Positions 1-10,862 of a stretch of 64,000 bases of DNA are shown in pieces. The position numbers were made by a program, and so were the translations under genes. This stretch comes from Tanypteryx hageni. Lineage: Eukaryota > Arthropoda > Insecta > Odonata > Petaluridae. The notes under the pieces were generated by a model. It had not been told where the DNA came from. It saw only the letters and a list, made by a program, of their open reading frames with translations, and ran no database searches. How positions within the stretch are numbered: the first letter of the stretch is position 1; each line of letters opens with the position of its first letter. Location: the NCBI GenBank assembly GCA_028673005.1, contig CM054113.1, positions 64,680,850 through 64,744,849 of the forward strand, read 5' to 3'.

Positions 1-1300
1 CACCTTCTTCCTTCTCCGGAATTATCTACGTAATGGCATTATCTTTTTCGCCGTTCTCTCTGGATCTCTGCAGCTCATTTATTTCTCAGTCCTCCCATTT
101 ATTTTATTTATTTTTTTAAAGAAGGGTTTCTCTCGCGAAACTCATTCAGGAGCTTATCCCTTCGGAAAATTGCGCCCTTGAGAAAATTATTTCACCGGCG
201 CTCGGAAAAAACACGCTTCTCGGCGCGAATCAGAACGGAGGCATCGCTTCGATTCTTATTAGATCTCGGTTTGTTTTTCCGACGTTAATTAAAATTGGGC
301 GTCGTTAGATAAGAGATTCCGATATAATTAGATCTCCGGAATATAATTAAGATTTTACGACGAAACGTTTGATTCCCGTTAGGAATCGTTCACCATTGAG
401 CAGAAAATGAAGTAAAACTCCGATTATCCATGCCAGTTGGAATTGTGGTAAGCCCTGATGATCTGGCAACGTGGATGATTCGAAGGATAAAATTTTAAAG
501 TCGAAAGTTTTCAATATTTTCCATCAAATAGTATCAACTGAATGAAGAGTGTTTCTAAGCAGAAAAGGTATTGCAGTATTATTATTCATTACAATAATGT
601 ATATTAATATTACACTCATGTTCACAGATATTTTCTGGAAAAATGCTTACTTCAAAACGACCGGTTGCCCGTATCAATCCACCTCCCGATTGATCCAAAC
701 TCGGATAATTGGAGTTTCACTTATTCAGTCATTGATATAAATGTTTTCCTTATTCCTATTTACTCGGCGTTTATATTATCAAAGTTCGGAGAAATACTTG
801 TTGAGGAAGAAAAAAAGTTCATATCTTAAGGAAAATCGATTCATTTCGGAGAGAAATCGATAAAAATATTTGATCGATTCGGAGAAGCATGGACGGTATT
901 AGCGTGACAATGGGACAGCAAGCGAGAAAGAGCAATCTCGAGTCCAACTCGACATACGAGAGCAAAGTACTAAAAAAAGATAAAGACAAGCAGTACTCGA
1001 CATCGAATCCGTAGCGTTTATTCCGGATGAGCTCCCCGTCACTCATTTTTTTCTCCGAGAATAACCATCCGGTTCTCGTCCATCGGCGATGAAACCCAGA
1101 TCGAGAGATTTAGCGACGGGTTTCCCGAGCCTCAATATACGTCCCATGTATTATTGAGGGGACGGATTTTTTTTACCGAGCCGTACGTCCGCGCCGTAGG
1201 CTTAAAAAATGGAAGAGCGAACGAATTTCGGGGGAGAAGGACGCGGATGGAGTAAAAAATATAAAAATGGGAACCTCTCCCGAAAAAAGTCTTCCTGGCA
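1..1300. other. unassigned AT-rich sequence
   Basis: No coding potential, RNA gene or repeat could be recognised. Short open frames on both strands have no recognisable domain and look like chance. Probably intergenic or intronic. Confidence 0.4.
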
Positions 1301-1910
1301 ATCCATGGTTTATCTCCATCCAACGCGGTGTATCCGAGGAAAAGGGAGGTGGGAGAGCGGGAACAGATCGGGGACGATATGGGGATTCAAAGGAGTGCGC
1401 GGGTGAAAGATATGAAGGAAGAGCAGGTCGAATAACCCAGGAGAAAGGGGAATTTTAAGGCGGGATTCGGAAAAGTTCCCCCTCGCAGCGCCACGGGGAT
1501 GGGAGGTGAGCCCTCGAGAGGTAGGCAGGGTAGGTGTTGGAAGGTAAGCCATCGAGGTAAAGGGTTGGAGGTGCGGGGGCGTGAGGTGACGGGAGAGAGG
1601 AGGAGGTAGGTGGGTGGGGTGAAGAGGTGGGATCGATGTCTCTCCTTTCGTGACGTATTCGGGTGGCGCCGACGCCTGCTGCCCGAGGAAGGCTGTGCCG
1701 GAGAGGTTGTTGCTGAGAGGGAGAGAAAGGGGTAGAAGGTGGGTGTCTAAATGCCCGTCCTCCCCTCTCTTTATACACCTCTCTACCTCTCTTTTCCTCT
1801 CCATCTACCTCCTCTCTCCCTGCCTACCTCTCTCCCTCTACCTACCTCTCTCCCTCTACCTACCTCTCTCCCTCTACCTCCCAGAGGAGGAGGAGGTAGG
1901 TGGGGGCTGA
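1300..1910. repeat. low-complexity block with an 18-bp pyrimidine minisatellite
   Basis: The + strand is G/A-rich to about 1740, then switches to C/T-rich. From about 1811 to 1882 an imperfect 18-bp unit (CTCTCTCCCTCTACCTAC) is repeated about four times. Open frames over this stretch on both strands are Pro/Ser/Leu- or Arg/Gly-rich and are products of base composition, not genes. Confidence 0.7.
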
Positions 1911-2189
1911 TTGCGTCGCACACCGTTGATTACTCTCCGTTGGAATGTCAAGAGCCTTGACCTCACCGCAATTACCCGTGTTAAGATCGTCGGAAAGAAT
2001 AACTGGCGTTACGAATGAAAACAATATAAACGCTTCTCTTGTCATTTGGCCGGTGGAGCGCAAAGGGGGAATTATGGTAGTTTTTTTCGGTTTCGCGAAA
2101 CCGGGTTAAAAATGTAGGAAGGTATTTCTCGCGGTTTTTTTTCTAAAAAAATCACTTCTGTATTTGGTTTGTCTGTTCGTACGTACGTA

Positions 2190-2262
2190 CGTTGGTGAAA
2201 TGGTTAGTGCATCGGGTTTCAAAACTTGAGTACCGGGGTTCGATTCCGCGGCAGTTTATTTT
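2190..2262 (+). pseudogene. tRNA-like sequence (tRNA relic or SINE head)
   Basis: A box-A-like segment (TGGTGAAATGG, 2193-2203) lies about 34 bases upstream of a perfect box B (GGTTCGATTCC, 2237-2247), the layout of an RNA polymerase III internal promoter. The acceptor and anticodon arms do not fold convincingly and the T stem has a mismatch, so this is a tRNA pseudogene or the head of a SINE rather than a working tRNA. It follows a short (ACGT)n run at 2176-2194. Confidence 0.4.
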
Positions 2263-4880
2263 TATATATCGAATTTTTTGTTTAAATTTTTTGTTGCTTT
2301 TGTGGGAGTACAATAATATTTATTGATGATATAGTTTTTGCGAAAAGAGAAAAAAGCACCTTATGTAATTTGCTCTGCAATTCTCCCCTCGTTTGTTTCC
2401 TTGCCGATGAATTTGTCCGGCATCGCTCCTAACTTTCATCGCCGGGGTATTGATTGCTGTCGCGATTATGTGCATTATCCTCTCGTTTTTATTTCGGAAT
2501 TGTTTTTAACTCTACCGAAATCGGGTTTTAAGTCGTTGCGCCTATGGATAACGTTCAAGATGCGTAGATAGAGAGTTTCTAAGACCTCGGCCACGTCCGA
2601 CTCGCGTTCGAAACGCGTTCCAGTCGGCTGTGTGGCTCCTTTGTTCTAGTTGGGACTGCCACATTCCGCAATTGGTTGTTTTCGGGAGGAGCGCTTTGGA
2701 CGCGTATGGTGTTTTTGTGTCTCTTAGGCCTTGTGTGAATTACCTTCTTCATCGGCCGTAGCGGTAAGCTGAAACTTTTTCGTTTTTTTTTTAAAATTCC
2801 TCTGATGTGTGATTTTTAGTTCGGAATGTTTAATTTGGTAAGCAAAGGGTATGCGAAATGTTTGGAATCTATCGACCGATCGAGAACACTCAAATTTAGT
2901 GACGCCTTAATTCATTAATATTTATCTGTTGTGATGTGATGAAAGTGTTCCGTTTACTGAGGAACAAATGAAAAGACAACTATTTTCCACGGTGTGGTTT
3001 GTTCATCATGGAACAGTTGCACAAGATTAGTCCACCACCGTGAATTTTGTGCTGTGTACTTTTGAATAGTGATAGGAGTTAGTCTAATTGGGCGCGAATT
3101 TACCGAAGTGCAAGACTCGAATACACATTCATCGAACATACCAGAACCTAAGACACAAAGATGAGGTATAAAAGTTGAGTCATGGAGCTTTGGTTCTGCA
3201 TGTAAGAAAGTTAATGGGAATAATGTCGAATTCGAATTATCGAGAAGTGGGATCTCCTGTTATAAAGGGTTTGACTGTGGAATCATTTTTTGAAGTTCTT
3301 TCGCGAATTCGGTCCGTTGCTTCCTTGCTCATAAATGGTGCCCTTTCATCCCTTTCCTTCCAACCTTTCTGTTTTATTTTTTCGTTTCTTTTATTTTTTT
3401 CGAGTTTCATAAAATTAAAAAAGAAACCTTTGGCTTCCTCTAATGTAAGTGAAAGCTTCTTCTAGGTCGGAAGAAACTTTGAGCGGTTAGATTCCGGCGG
3501 AAGCATTTAATATTCGACTGGGCGAATCTTTTTTTTCCTTTGAATACCCATGGCAACGCTTATTTTAGAATCGTTGCGGGAGAAGCTCATACTTGTCTTT
3601 CTTCTCATTAATGGGGTCATTATCATCGTAAAATGTGCGGTTATTGTTCATATGTTATGTAGTAATTACGCCGGCTGTGATGGATTTTCCGAGCTTTGCT
3701 TTGTATCGTGAGAATGGTATAATTTATTTGGGTTACTTAATTAGATATAGGAGTTCCCAATGTAGTGTATTTTTCTCGCGTTCCGAAAGGAAGTAACGAA
3801 TGCTTTTATTTGAGATGGATCTTTTGAGGATAGCCATTTCAATATCAACACTGTTAGGCTATTTTTTCAAAATTTGCTTCGATCCTCAAAATGGTTCGAA
3901 TGAATTTGTTATATATATTATTGGCACGTCTTTGATTCAAAAGTTGCAAAAGAAGACCTAGGAACATACAATAGCTGTTGCTATAGCTTTGTTTCTTAAA
4001 TCGGATATGAAAATCATATCTAATGACATTTGCGATTCTTTAGGCGAAAGAATGAAAATTGTTGGGTTAAATTTATATCCGTTGGCGCAAAAAAATACTT
4101 TATTTTTTAACATCCGTTCCATTGGCGTTATACCTTTAATCACGCCATACCACGTGATTTATTTTTCCCAACCACTTGTTCATTAACGCCGCGCGTTGAA
4201 ATTCATTCGCCGTATTCCCGCGGGGTCAATGCAACGACTTCGGCAAATACGTCGATCGGGTCATCCCGCTTAAGTCGGTGGCTTTCTCGCTTTGTTTTCT
4301 TCGTCCGACTTCGATGCTTCCTCGAGATATAGGCCCTCTTCATTCCGATTGTGTTGACTTTCTAAGGAGTCCGTTGCCGAACGGGAAGTGTGGCGCGAGG
4401 AAGCGCATCCGGCACGTTTGCCTGTGTGACCGGCAACTCAAGAGGTGTGCCGCTTCCAAAGAATACCGTTCAATTCGAATTTTTCGCGATTTATTCTTAT
4501 TTTTTTACGGGAATCGGGACGCGTATCAGCACGGTAACCCACGAAGCTGTAATAAAGGCTTTTGGATTTTTTACGCATACATATTTTGAGCTTTTTAACC
4601 CCTTCATTGAATTGTCCGAGATAACTCGGGGAATCGTCACGTTTCATAATTTATTTGCCCGAGTAAACTCGGGTAAGCCATTTCCGAGAGTATCTTTCGT
4701 CATTCGCCCTAATATATTCTCATCTACGTATATGTTCAGGTTATCAAACGGATAAATAAGAAAAAATAAAATTTTAATTGATTTTGTTAAAAAAATAAAC
4801 CTGACAGTATAGGAAAATTGGGCTGAACTCTTTGCTAAGGCTATGCAAAACAAGTAGGGGTGTACATGGGTTTCCCGTGG
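2263..4880. other. unassigned sequence
   Basis: No recognisable gene. A CpG-richer stretch near 2580-2770 ends in a donor-like CG|GTAAGC at 2763/2764 and is considered under findings. A near-palindrome (CCCGAGT-AA-ACTCGGG) lies at 4658-4673. Otherwise nothing stands out. Confidence 0.35.
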
Positions 4881-4884
4881 TACA

Positions 4885-5880
4885 GAAGTGCTTTTCATCA
4901 ACTTCGCCGTAGTATAATCGATACTAATGTATTTCCTTTGAAATCAGAAAATTATTTTTCCTTATACTGTGGTTGCTCTGCTTTTTAGATCCAATCTAAA
5001 CATGTTCATTTCGTTTCCAAATTCTATACTCGCCCTACAAACGAAATTTCTTTTAAATCCGTTCAGCCAATACCTTCTAAATTCTTAGTTACACAAAAAT
5101 TTTAACCTTGATATTGTGGTAGCCCTGTTTAAGCCACCCGGTTTAAATATACTATTTTGGTTATTTATTTACGTGACGATTATATATACCATATTTCGTT
5201 AAAATCCTTGCAGCCAGTTCTCTAGAAATACGTGTAAAAGAAATATTATTTAACTTTTTACTGTAGTAGCCCTGCTCTTTAGCCCACTTTAAACATCTTG
5301 ATTTCATTATGGTATGTTATAAAAATCTTCTATGTGAAATTTAGTTGAAATCCGTCCAGCCAATTCCCTCCAAACCCATTATTACTGAAAGAGTTTAATT
5401 TGAAATTGTGGCACCACTGTTTAGCTGATCCGGTCCAAATATGCTATTATGGTTTTGTATATATGTGTAAATTACAGATATTAAATTTCGTTAAAATTGA
5501 TTCTGTCAATTCAACACATACACGTATAAAATGAATTTTTTTATTACTTTTATTGTGGCAGCCCTGATTTTCATATCTACACTAAACATATTGATTTTGT
5601 TTTTCTATGTTGCACACCTCCTTTTTACAAAATTTCGTTGAAATCGGTTCTGCCAATTCCTTCCAAATTCACAATTACCGAAAAGTTTAACTTTGCAACT
5701 GTGGCACCCCTGCTGAGTCGACCCGGTCCAAATATGCCGTTTTGGTCATTATTTTATGTAAATATTCTATGTACCAAATTTGGTTGAAATCGGTTGAGCC
5801 AATTCTTCCCTGATATATGCGTACGGACGGACGGGCATCATTAAGATAATAGTGCTTTTCAGCAGTGACGAAAAGCACTC
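4885..5880 (+). mobile_element. non-autonomous element with six ~147-bp internal repeats (Helentron/HINE-like?)
   Basis: Six units start at 4967, 5113, 5261, 5405, 5552 and 5699 (spacing 144-148). Each opens with a variant of ATTGTGGCAGCCCTG and closes with a variant of GTTGAAATCGGTTCAGCCAATTC. Units 1, 3 and 5 share one middle (CTAAACAT...GATTT) and units 2, 4 and 6 another (CCGGTCCAAATATG), so the array is three ~293-bp dimers. The string AGTGCTTTTCA occurs before the array (4887) and after it (5851). The right end is a 9-bp hairpin, GTGCTTTTC (5852-5860) with GAAAAGCAC (5870-5878). Subterminal repeats, core minisatellite and a 3' hairpin resemble HINE/DINE-1 elements, but termini and target site are not proven. 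No protein is encoded. Confidence 0.55.
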
Positions 5881-6385
5881 AAAAAAATGGTAGTCTGGGA
5901 AAGTGATATTCAGACTTTTTTGTCGGTATACCCTTTAAAACCTCATTCAAGAAATTTGTACCCCATGGTATATAATGAGTTACACTTTCCCAATAGTTCA
6001 CCGCTTCCCTTTGTTCAAACTTCGTAACCAGTCCGTCATAATTGCAGTAATTACTGCTGAATTCTCCTCTTCATTATTTCTCCCTTCATCCCACCTTCTA
6101 TCCCCTCCGCCGTTTTTGCGCTCTGTCCTTAAATACCATACGCTGACTTTATCTCGATTATAGAGGAATTTCTACTAAAAATTCTTCGCGTTGGTTTATT
6201 TAGCCAAAAGAAACTGATGAAAAGGAAGATAACTTAAAGGCAGATGAGGAGGAGTTGGAAGATGATGATGTCGGTTGTCGAACGGGAAAGTAGTGTGGGA
6301 AAAGATGAACCTGCTTGAATATACATATTTTCGTACCTCTTGGAAAGACTTCGCATACCCCAGGTTGAATACCGTTGGTCTAGGA
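5881..6385. other. unassigned sequence
   Basis: AT-rich with a pyrimidine-rich patch around 6060-6130. Nothing recognisable. Confidence 0.35.
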
Positions 6386-6693
6386 CAGGGGTCACCAAAC
6401 TTTTTACTGAAAGGGCCACATGAGGCTTCATGATCCACTGTGCGGGCCACATACGGCATTTCAAATGACTAATCGGGCCGTGTGAAAATTTCAAAGAGCA
6501 AGTTTTGAGAATTTTTTCGATTCTGTAATATGTAATTCGCTGATATTAAAAGTTGATTTCACCCAAGTAGTCGGAAAGTGTAATTTAGATATCATAAATG
6601 ATATTTAATGAATAATCTTGCTGATAAGGCGGGCCGGATCAAATCACTGCGCGGGGCGGATGTGGCCCGCGGGCCGTAGTTTGGGAACCCCTG
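6386..6693. mobile_element. hAT-type MITE with intact 8-bp target duplication
   Basis: The element begins CAGGGGTCACCAAACT and ends with the complement of CAGGGGTTCCCAAACT (14 of 16 terminal bases match). It is flanked on both sides by GTCTAGGA (6378-6385 and 6694-6701), a perfect 8-bp target-site duplication, the hallmark of hAT transposition. The interior carries GGGCCACA and TGGCCCGCGGGCCG blocks typical of non-autonomous hAT elements. At 308 bp it encodes nothing. Confidence 0.9.
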
Positions 6694-6701
6694 GTCTAGG
6701 A

Positions 6702-7248
6702 TATAATACTGAAGCCGTTGAATAGTTTATTGAATTAGGTGGGCGTAAAAGCCGCGAAGTAGCCGACCGCGGTGGAAATCAACTAATCGAATTCACACCC
6801 GTATAAAAGCAGATTTATTTAGTCGTTATTGTTGGTGCAGGTGTTGCCTTAAATTATCGAATGGATTCGAGCTGTAAAGGTGAGCTCAGTCATTAATTTA
6901 TTACTCTGTTTCCATTTTTTGAGTGTACCATGACCCTCCAAATAATTCAAAGCAATATCGAATCTAGCCAAAAGTTAGGAGCTTAAGAATAGGCGCTTAA
7001 TTTTAGACATTTTTTCTCAGAATTATGAGAATTTCTCAAAACATAACATATTTGAATCATCGATCTATGAATTACTCCCGAGTACGGCTACTTTTTTAGC
7101 TGAACTGATCAAATCCTCATTACTTCCCCTTTCATGGATATGATCGCGTATTGGGAATCACTTCGGCAGGTGAGCTTGATAATCATTTGTTGAATATTCG
7201 ATTTTTTGGCTAAAATCAATGAGTGACGTGACTCATGATGATAAAATT
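6702..7248. other. unassigned sequence
   Basis: AT-rich, no gene or repeat recognised. Confidence 0.35.
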
Positions 7249-7263
7249 CACACACACACACAC

Positions 7264-7356
<93 letters not shown>
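7249..7356. repeat. compound microsatellite (CA)n(CATA)n(TA)n
   Basis: Runs of CA, then CATA, then about 35 TA units, ending exactly where the Penelope-like fragment begins. Tyr-Ile and Val-Cys open frames here are artefacts of the repeat. Confidence 0.95.
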
Positions 7357-7357
<1 letters not shown>

Positions 7358-7550
7358 CAACTTACGGAGAGAGAGTTCTCTCTCTGTAGCTGAAGAAGGA
7401 GTAGTTCCGAAAGCTTTACGTTTGTGATGTTTCTGTGTTTTTGTGTTATTTTACGTGTGTCGCTTCGACATCCCCGGGGCCTCGCCAACCTGAAGTCGTC
7501 TGATTGGTGAGTGCTCACTGGGTTTCCTCATCCCAACACCTTGTTGACAT

Positions 7551-7552
<2 letters not shown>
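7357..7552 (+). mobile_element. terminal fragment of a Penelope-like element, copy a
   Basis: Aligns over most of its length with the region downstream of the GIY-YIG ORF at 32791-33177 and with the fragment at 58610-58815. Shared blocks include CTGAAGA...GAAAGCTTTACG (7390-7420), the CCCCGGGGCCTCG block and the end CAACACCTTGTTG-CATCC. It carries no coding sequence. At 7390-7412 it holds the hammerhead-like core: CTGAAGA, one A, a 3-bp stem GGA/TCC, then GAAA. (TA)n arrays abut both ends. Confidence 0.7.

Positions 7553-7610
<58 letters not shown>
7553..7610. repeat. (TA)n microsatellite
   Basis: About 29 TA units immediately after the Penelope-like fragment. Confidence 0.95.
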
Positions 7611-7612
<2 letters not shown>

Positions 7613-8054
7613 AGCTTTTTATGTCGAGTTGAGAAGACGTAGTGTTTAGCTTCGGCTTGAACTTTACCATATGAGTCCGACCTTCCGTTGAGTGCGAGAG
7701 AGTGTTTTTTCATCAAATCCTCCAATTTCATTGATGGGTGATTCACCAAAGAGACGTTTTTGGTTATCTGGCCGGAATGTTTGCGGTGAGTTGAGTTTAC
7801 GGTTTTCCTTTTTGAAAATCATCCCGACTCTCCCGATATCCGCGTCTATTGGTCAATAATCAGTTTGATTGAGCCTTTTTTCCGAGGAAAATTGGCTATC
7901 GCGTCGCTTCGAACAGGCGATAAAAGCATCGTCAACATGTCACTGATGCTTTTAACTTCTTTCACTTATTAACTTGTTAAATCTCGCGTAGTTCGTGAGA
8001 ATATTTTTCAGGATAGGGCGTCCGTGTTAGAAGTTTGTTTTTATGCAAGTATTT
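7611..8054. other. unassigned sequence
   Basis: No gene or repeat recognised between the (TA)n array and the next repeat. Confidence 0.3.
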
Positions 8055-8330
8055 TTCCTTTCCCCATGCAAAGTGTAGGGAAAGTATCGTTTTCATGAAA
8101 AATCGAATTCGAGATTTTAGCAGCGGAATCGCATATTTTAAGGTCCCCTGAATACGTTTTCTCGATGGTGCCTGTGTCTGTGTGAAATTTTGTGGTCGCT
8201 CTAACTAAAAAACTGCTAATCAGATCCGCACAAAATATTTATATTTAAGATTTTTATTAAAGATTCAAGGTCTGATTAGATTTAGGCTTAAATTGATCAG
8301 CCGAAAGTGGAGTTTTACTCGTCGTTTTTG
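8055..8330 (+). repeat. interspersed repeat family S, single copy
   Basis: Shares the succession TTTTCATGAAAAATCGAATTC, 'AGATTT...CGGAAT', 'CTGAA-ACGTTTTCTCGATG' and 'GTGG-CGCTCTAAC-AAAAAACT' with the two tandem units at 57356-57925. The element class is not recognised and no protein is encoded. Confidence 0.5.
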
Positions 8331-8896
8331 TCTTCCCAATTATCTCCTATAGAGCTTTATTAATGTATTAATTTGTCATTATCAAAGTTATGGGTATTAT
8401 AACTGTTGTTTAAAAATTTTTTCACAACGGAATTTTTCAGGGGGACATTGAATGTGGAATGATGATAGCTTTGTTTCTGTTGCGATGTTTAAATATTCGA
8501 ACTGTTGATAGCGATGCCAATCGTAATTTTAGTCGCACTCAGAATTATCCTGATAAAATTTATCATATTTGGCAATCAAATTTTCTTGTAAACATGACAG
8601 CGCCGCCAACAACAGTTTTAATCGCGGATATTTTGCGCAATAATTTGACTTTAATAGTAGAATGCGCATTCAATATTTTGTTAGCTATAACAATTTTTTG
8701 CACTTATTATATTTACAGTGTGAAAAGCGATTCAGTGTTTTTCATGATGAAAATTATCGAAAGTGTTTAAAAAGTATTCACTAGTATAATTGCAGATAGT
8801 TATTCTTGAGAAAGTTGTTGTCGAGTGCAACTTGTAAATACTATAACAATCACATTCGTTACTTTGTATACAGAAAGGCATCTGCTGGCCACATCA
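8331..8896. other. unassigned sequence
   Basis: A 103-residue open frame at 8459-8770 (+) with hydrophobic stretches has no recognised domain and AT-driven composition. I do not call it a gene. Confidence 0.35.
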
Positions 8897-10104
8897 TCAT
8901 TATGTATAGACGTTCCTTACAGAGGAGGATATAAAAGGATACTAATGTCCAGCTAGAGAGCTGAATGTTTCAGTTTTTGTAGATATGATGGAGAAACCTA
9001 CAGATAAAATGAGATTTCTCACCTAAGTGACATGAGTTCGACTCCAGAAATTCCGAAATTTGCGTTTTTTCCCATAAGAAAAGCATTGCGCCATTTTTAA
9101 AAATTAATTTTGGGCACTTGCCCGTAAGCTAGAAAAATGAAAATTTCAGTGTTGCTAGATGGTCACAATATCTATTAGGAATTGATGTTACTTTTGCTTA
9201 CAGGGTCCTGGGATCGACTCCAGATACCCCGGAATATCTCCCATAAGTTAGCATGGGAAAAAGTTACCCCAGTGTGTAGACCAATCTAATTAGTTTAAGA
9301 AGCTGAAATTTTGCAGGATTATAGAATTTTTCTCATAACCAACTATAAAAATCGAAAATTTCAAAATTGTTATTTTGTAGGGATTGTTTTAACCCCATTT
9401 GAACATTAAAGTTTAATAATTTTTTTCTTGGAAACTATATGCTGCAGGTACAAGTTTTTGAAATCATTTTGCAGCAAATTATACATAGAAATAAAGGAAA
9501 TCTTTAAAAAATTCGCAATTGTTTAAACATATTTTTGAGGTTTATGTATTACCGAATGTGCTACGAAGCTGAATTTTTTTACCGGTAGAATTTGTAATAA
9601 AACGAAATAAAAAATTATAGAAATTTTGATATTTTAATTTCTTTGACTGTTAAAAATTCTTAAAGTTTAAACTAATAGATAAATGTATAGGTACTTTGGA
9701 GCAAGCTAGGAAGCTGAAATTTTGAAGTTAGGTAGAGCTCAGTGCATTGAAACTAACAAACATTTGAAAAGCTCCAACAAAGTGTTATTGCGGCCGTATT
9801 ACACTTTTAAAATTGAAACAATTAAATAAATATTATTTCACTTCTAGATGTGCTACAACTTCAAATTTGACAAAAATGTGTGGAATTAGTACCTTACATT
9901 GGATAAAGTATAATATTCTTAAAATTGCAAATTTAAGGCATTGTTTTAATCAAATATTGTTCAATAAGGAAAGATAAAAATTGGGTGCAGAGGTGAAATA
10001 TTTTGAATTAAAAATGTATTTCTAATAATGTTATATCTCTATGAATTAATAATGTTTATCAGGGTCAGATGAAATGCTTGCAGAATGCAAGCACCAACTA
10101 CTTG
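8897..10104 (+). mobile_element. non-autonomous Helitron, copy 1
   Basis: Starts with TC after a host A (TCATTATGTATAGACG, 8897) and ends CTTG (10101-10104) before a host T. An 8-bp hairpin, TGCTTGCA-GAA-TGCAAGCA (10075-10093), lies 7 bases upstream of the terminal tetranucleotide, as expected for Helitrons. The canonical end would be CTRR, so the terminal CTTG is slightly off. The body aligns with copies 2 and 3 but has about 450 extra bases near its 5' end. No Rep/helicase is encoded, so it is non-autonomous. Confidence 0.8.
9020..9260 (+). repeat. imperfect duplication with two box-B-like motifs
   Basis: GAGTTCGACTCC (9034-9045) and GGGATCGACTCC (9210-9221) are about 175 bases apart. Each is followed by CAGA, then a CCGGAA/CCGAAA stretch and CCCATAAG, so the segment looks duplicated. 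It lies in the extra part of Helitron copy 1. The motifs resemble pol III box B, but no box A or cloverleaf is visible. Confidence 0.35.
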
Positions 10105-10106
10105 TA

Positions 10107-10862
10107 TCATTATATATTGACGTTTCTTACAGAGGAGGAGGATACTAATGTTTAGGCACTTCCAGATGAGCTGGAGATTCGAAATTTTTTCTTAGGTAAA
10201 ATTTTGTGCAAAACCGGCTGGAAAAAACGAAAATCTTGAAAAAGTGCAACAATGCGGCCGCAAAAAATTTGCAATTGTTTAAACAAATTTTCAAGGTTTA
10301 TGTATTTCTGAATGTGCTACGGAGCTGAAATTTTTTTTAGAGGTAGGAAATGTAAAACAACGGAATAGGGATTATACAAATTTTGATATTTTAATTTGTT
10401 TGGCATTTAAAAATTCTTAAAGTTTAAACAAATAGATAACTGTTTAGGTACTACGGGTTGAGCTAGGTAGCTGAAATTTTCAAGTTATTTACAGAGTATT
10501 GCATTTGGACAAATAAACATTTGAATCTCTCCATAAATATATTGCGGCGGCCGTTAAAAATGTTTAAAATTTAAACAATTAGAAATATATTATTTCACTT
10601 CTAGAAGTGCTACAACTTTAAAATTTGGCAGAAATGTGTAGCATTAGTACCCCATAATGGATAAAGTATAAAATTCTTAAAATTGCAAAGTTTGGGGATT
10701 GTTTTAATCTATTATTTTTACATAAGGGAAAAATGAAAATCGCTGCGAAGGTGAAATCTTTAGAATTAAAAAAATATTTGTAATGATGAAATATCTGTCC
10801 GAAAAATAATGTTTTTTCAAGGTGGGATGAAATGCTTGCAGTATGCAAGCGCCTTCTACTAG
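10107..10862 (+). mobile_element. non-autonomous Helitron, copy 2
   Basis: Begins TCATTATATATTGACG just two bases (TA) after copy 1 ends, and ends CTAG (10859-10862) before T. A hairpin, GCTTGCA-GTA-TGCAAGC (10834-10850), lies 8 bases upstream of the end. The TC 5' end, CTRR 3' end, 3' hairpin and A/T target are the textbook Helitron signature. Both copies point the same way, so this is a head-to-tail pair. No protein is encoded. Confidence 0.88.

Noticed and set aside
1310..1804. 164-codon frame on minus
   Set aside because: Pro/Ser/His-rich translation of a low-complexity stretch without a domain.
7216..7749. Open frames with long Tyr-Ile runs
   Set aside because: They translate the (TA)n and (CA)n arrays.
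8897..10862. A Rep/helicase gene for the Helitrons
   Set aside because: No long frame or HUH/helicase motif in either copy; both are non-autonomous.
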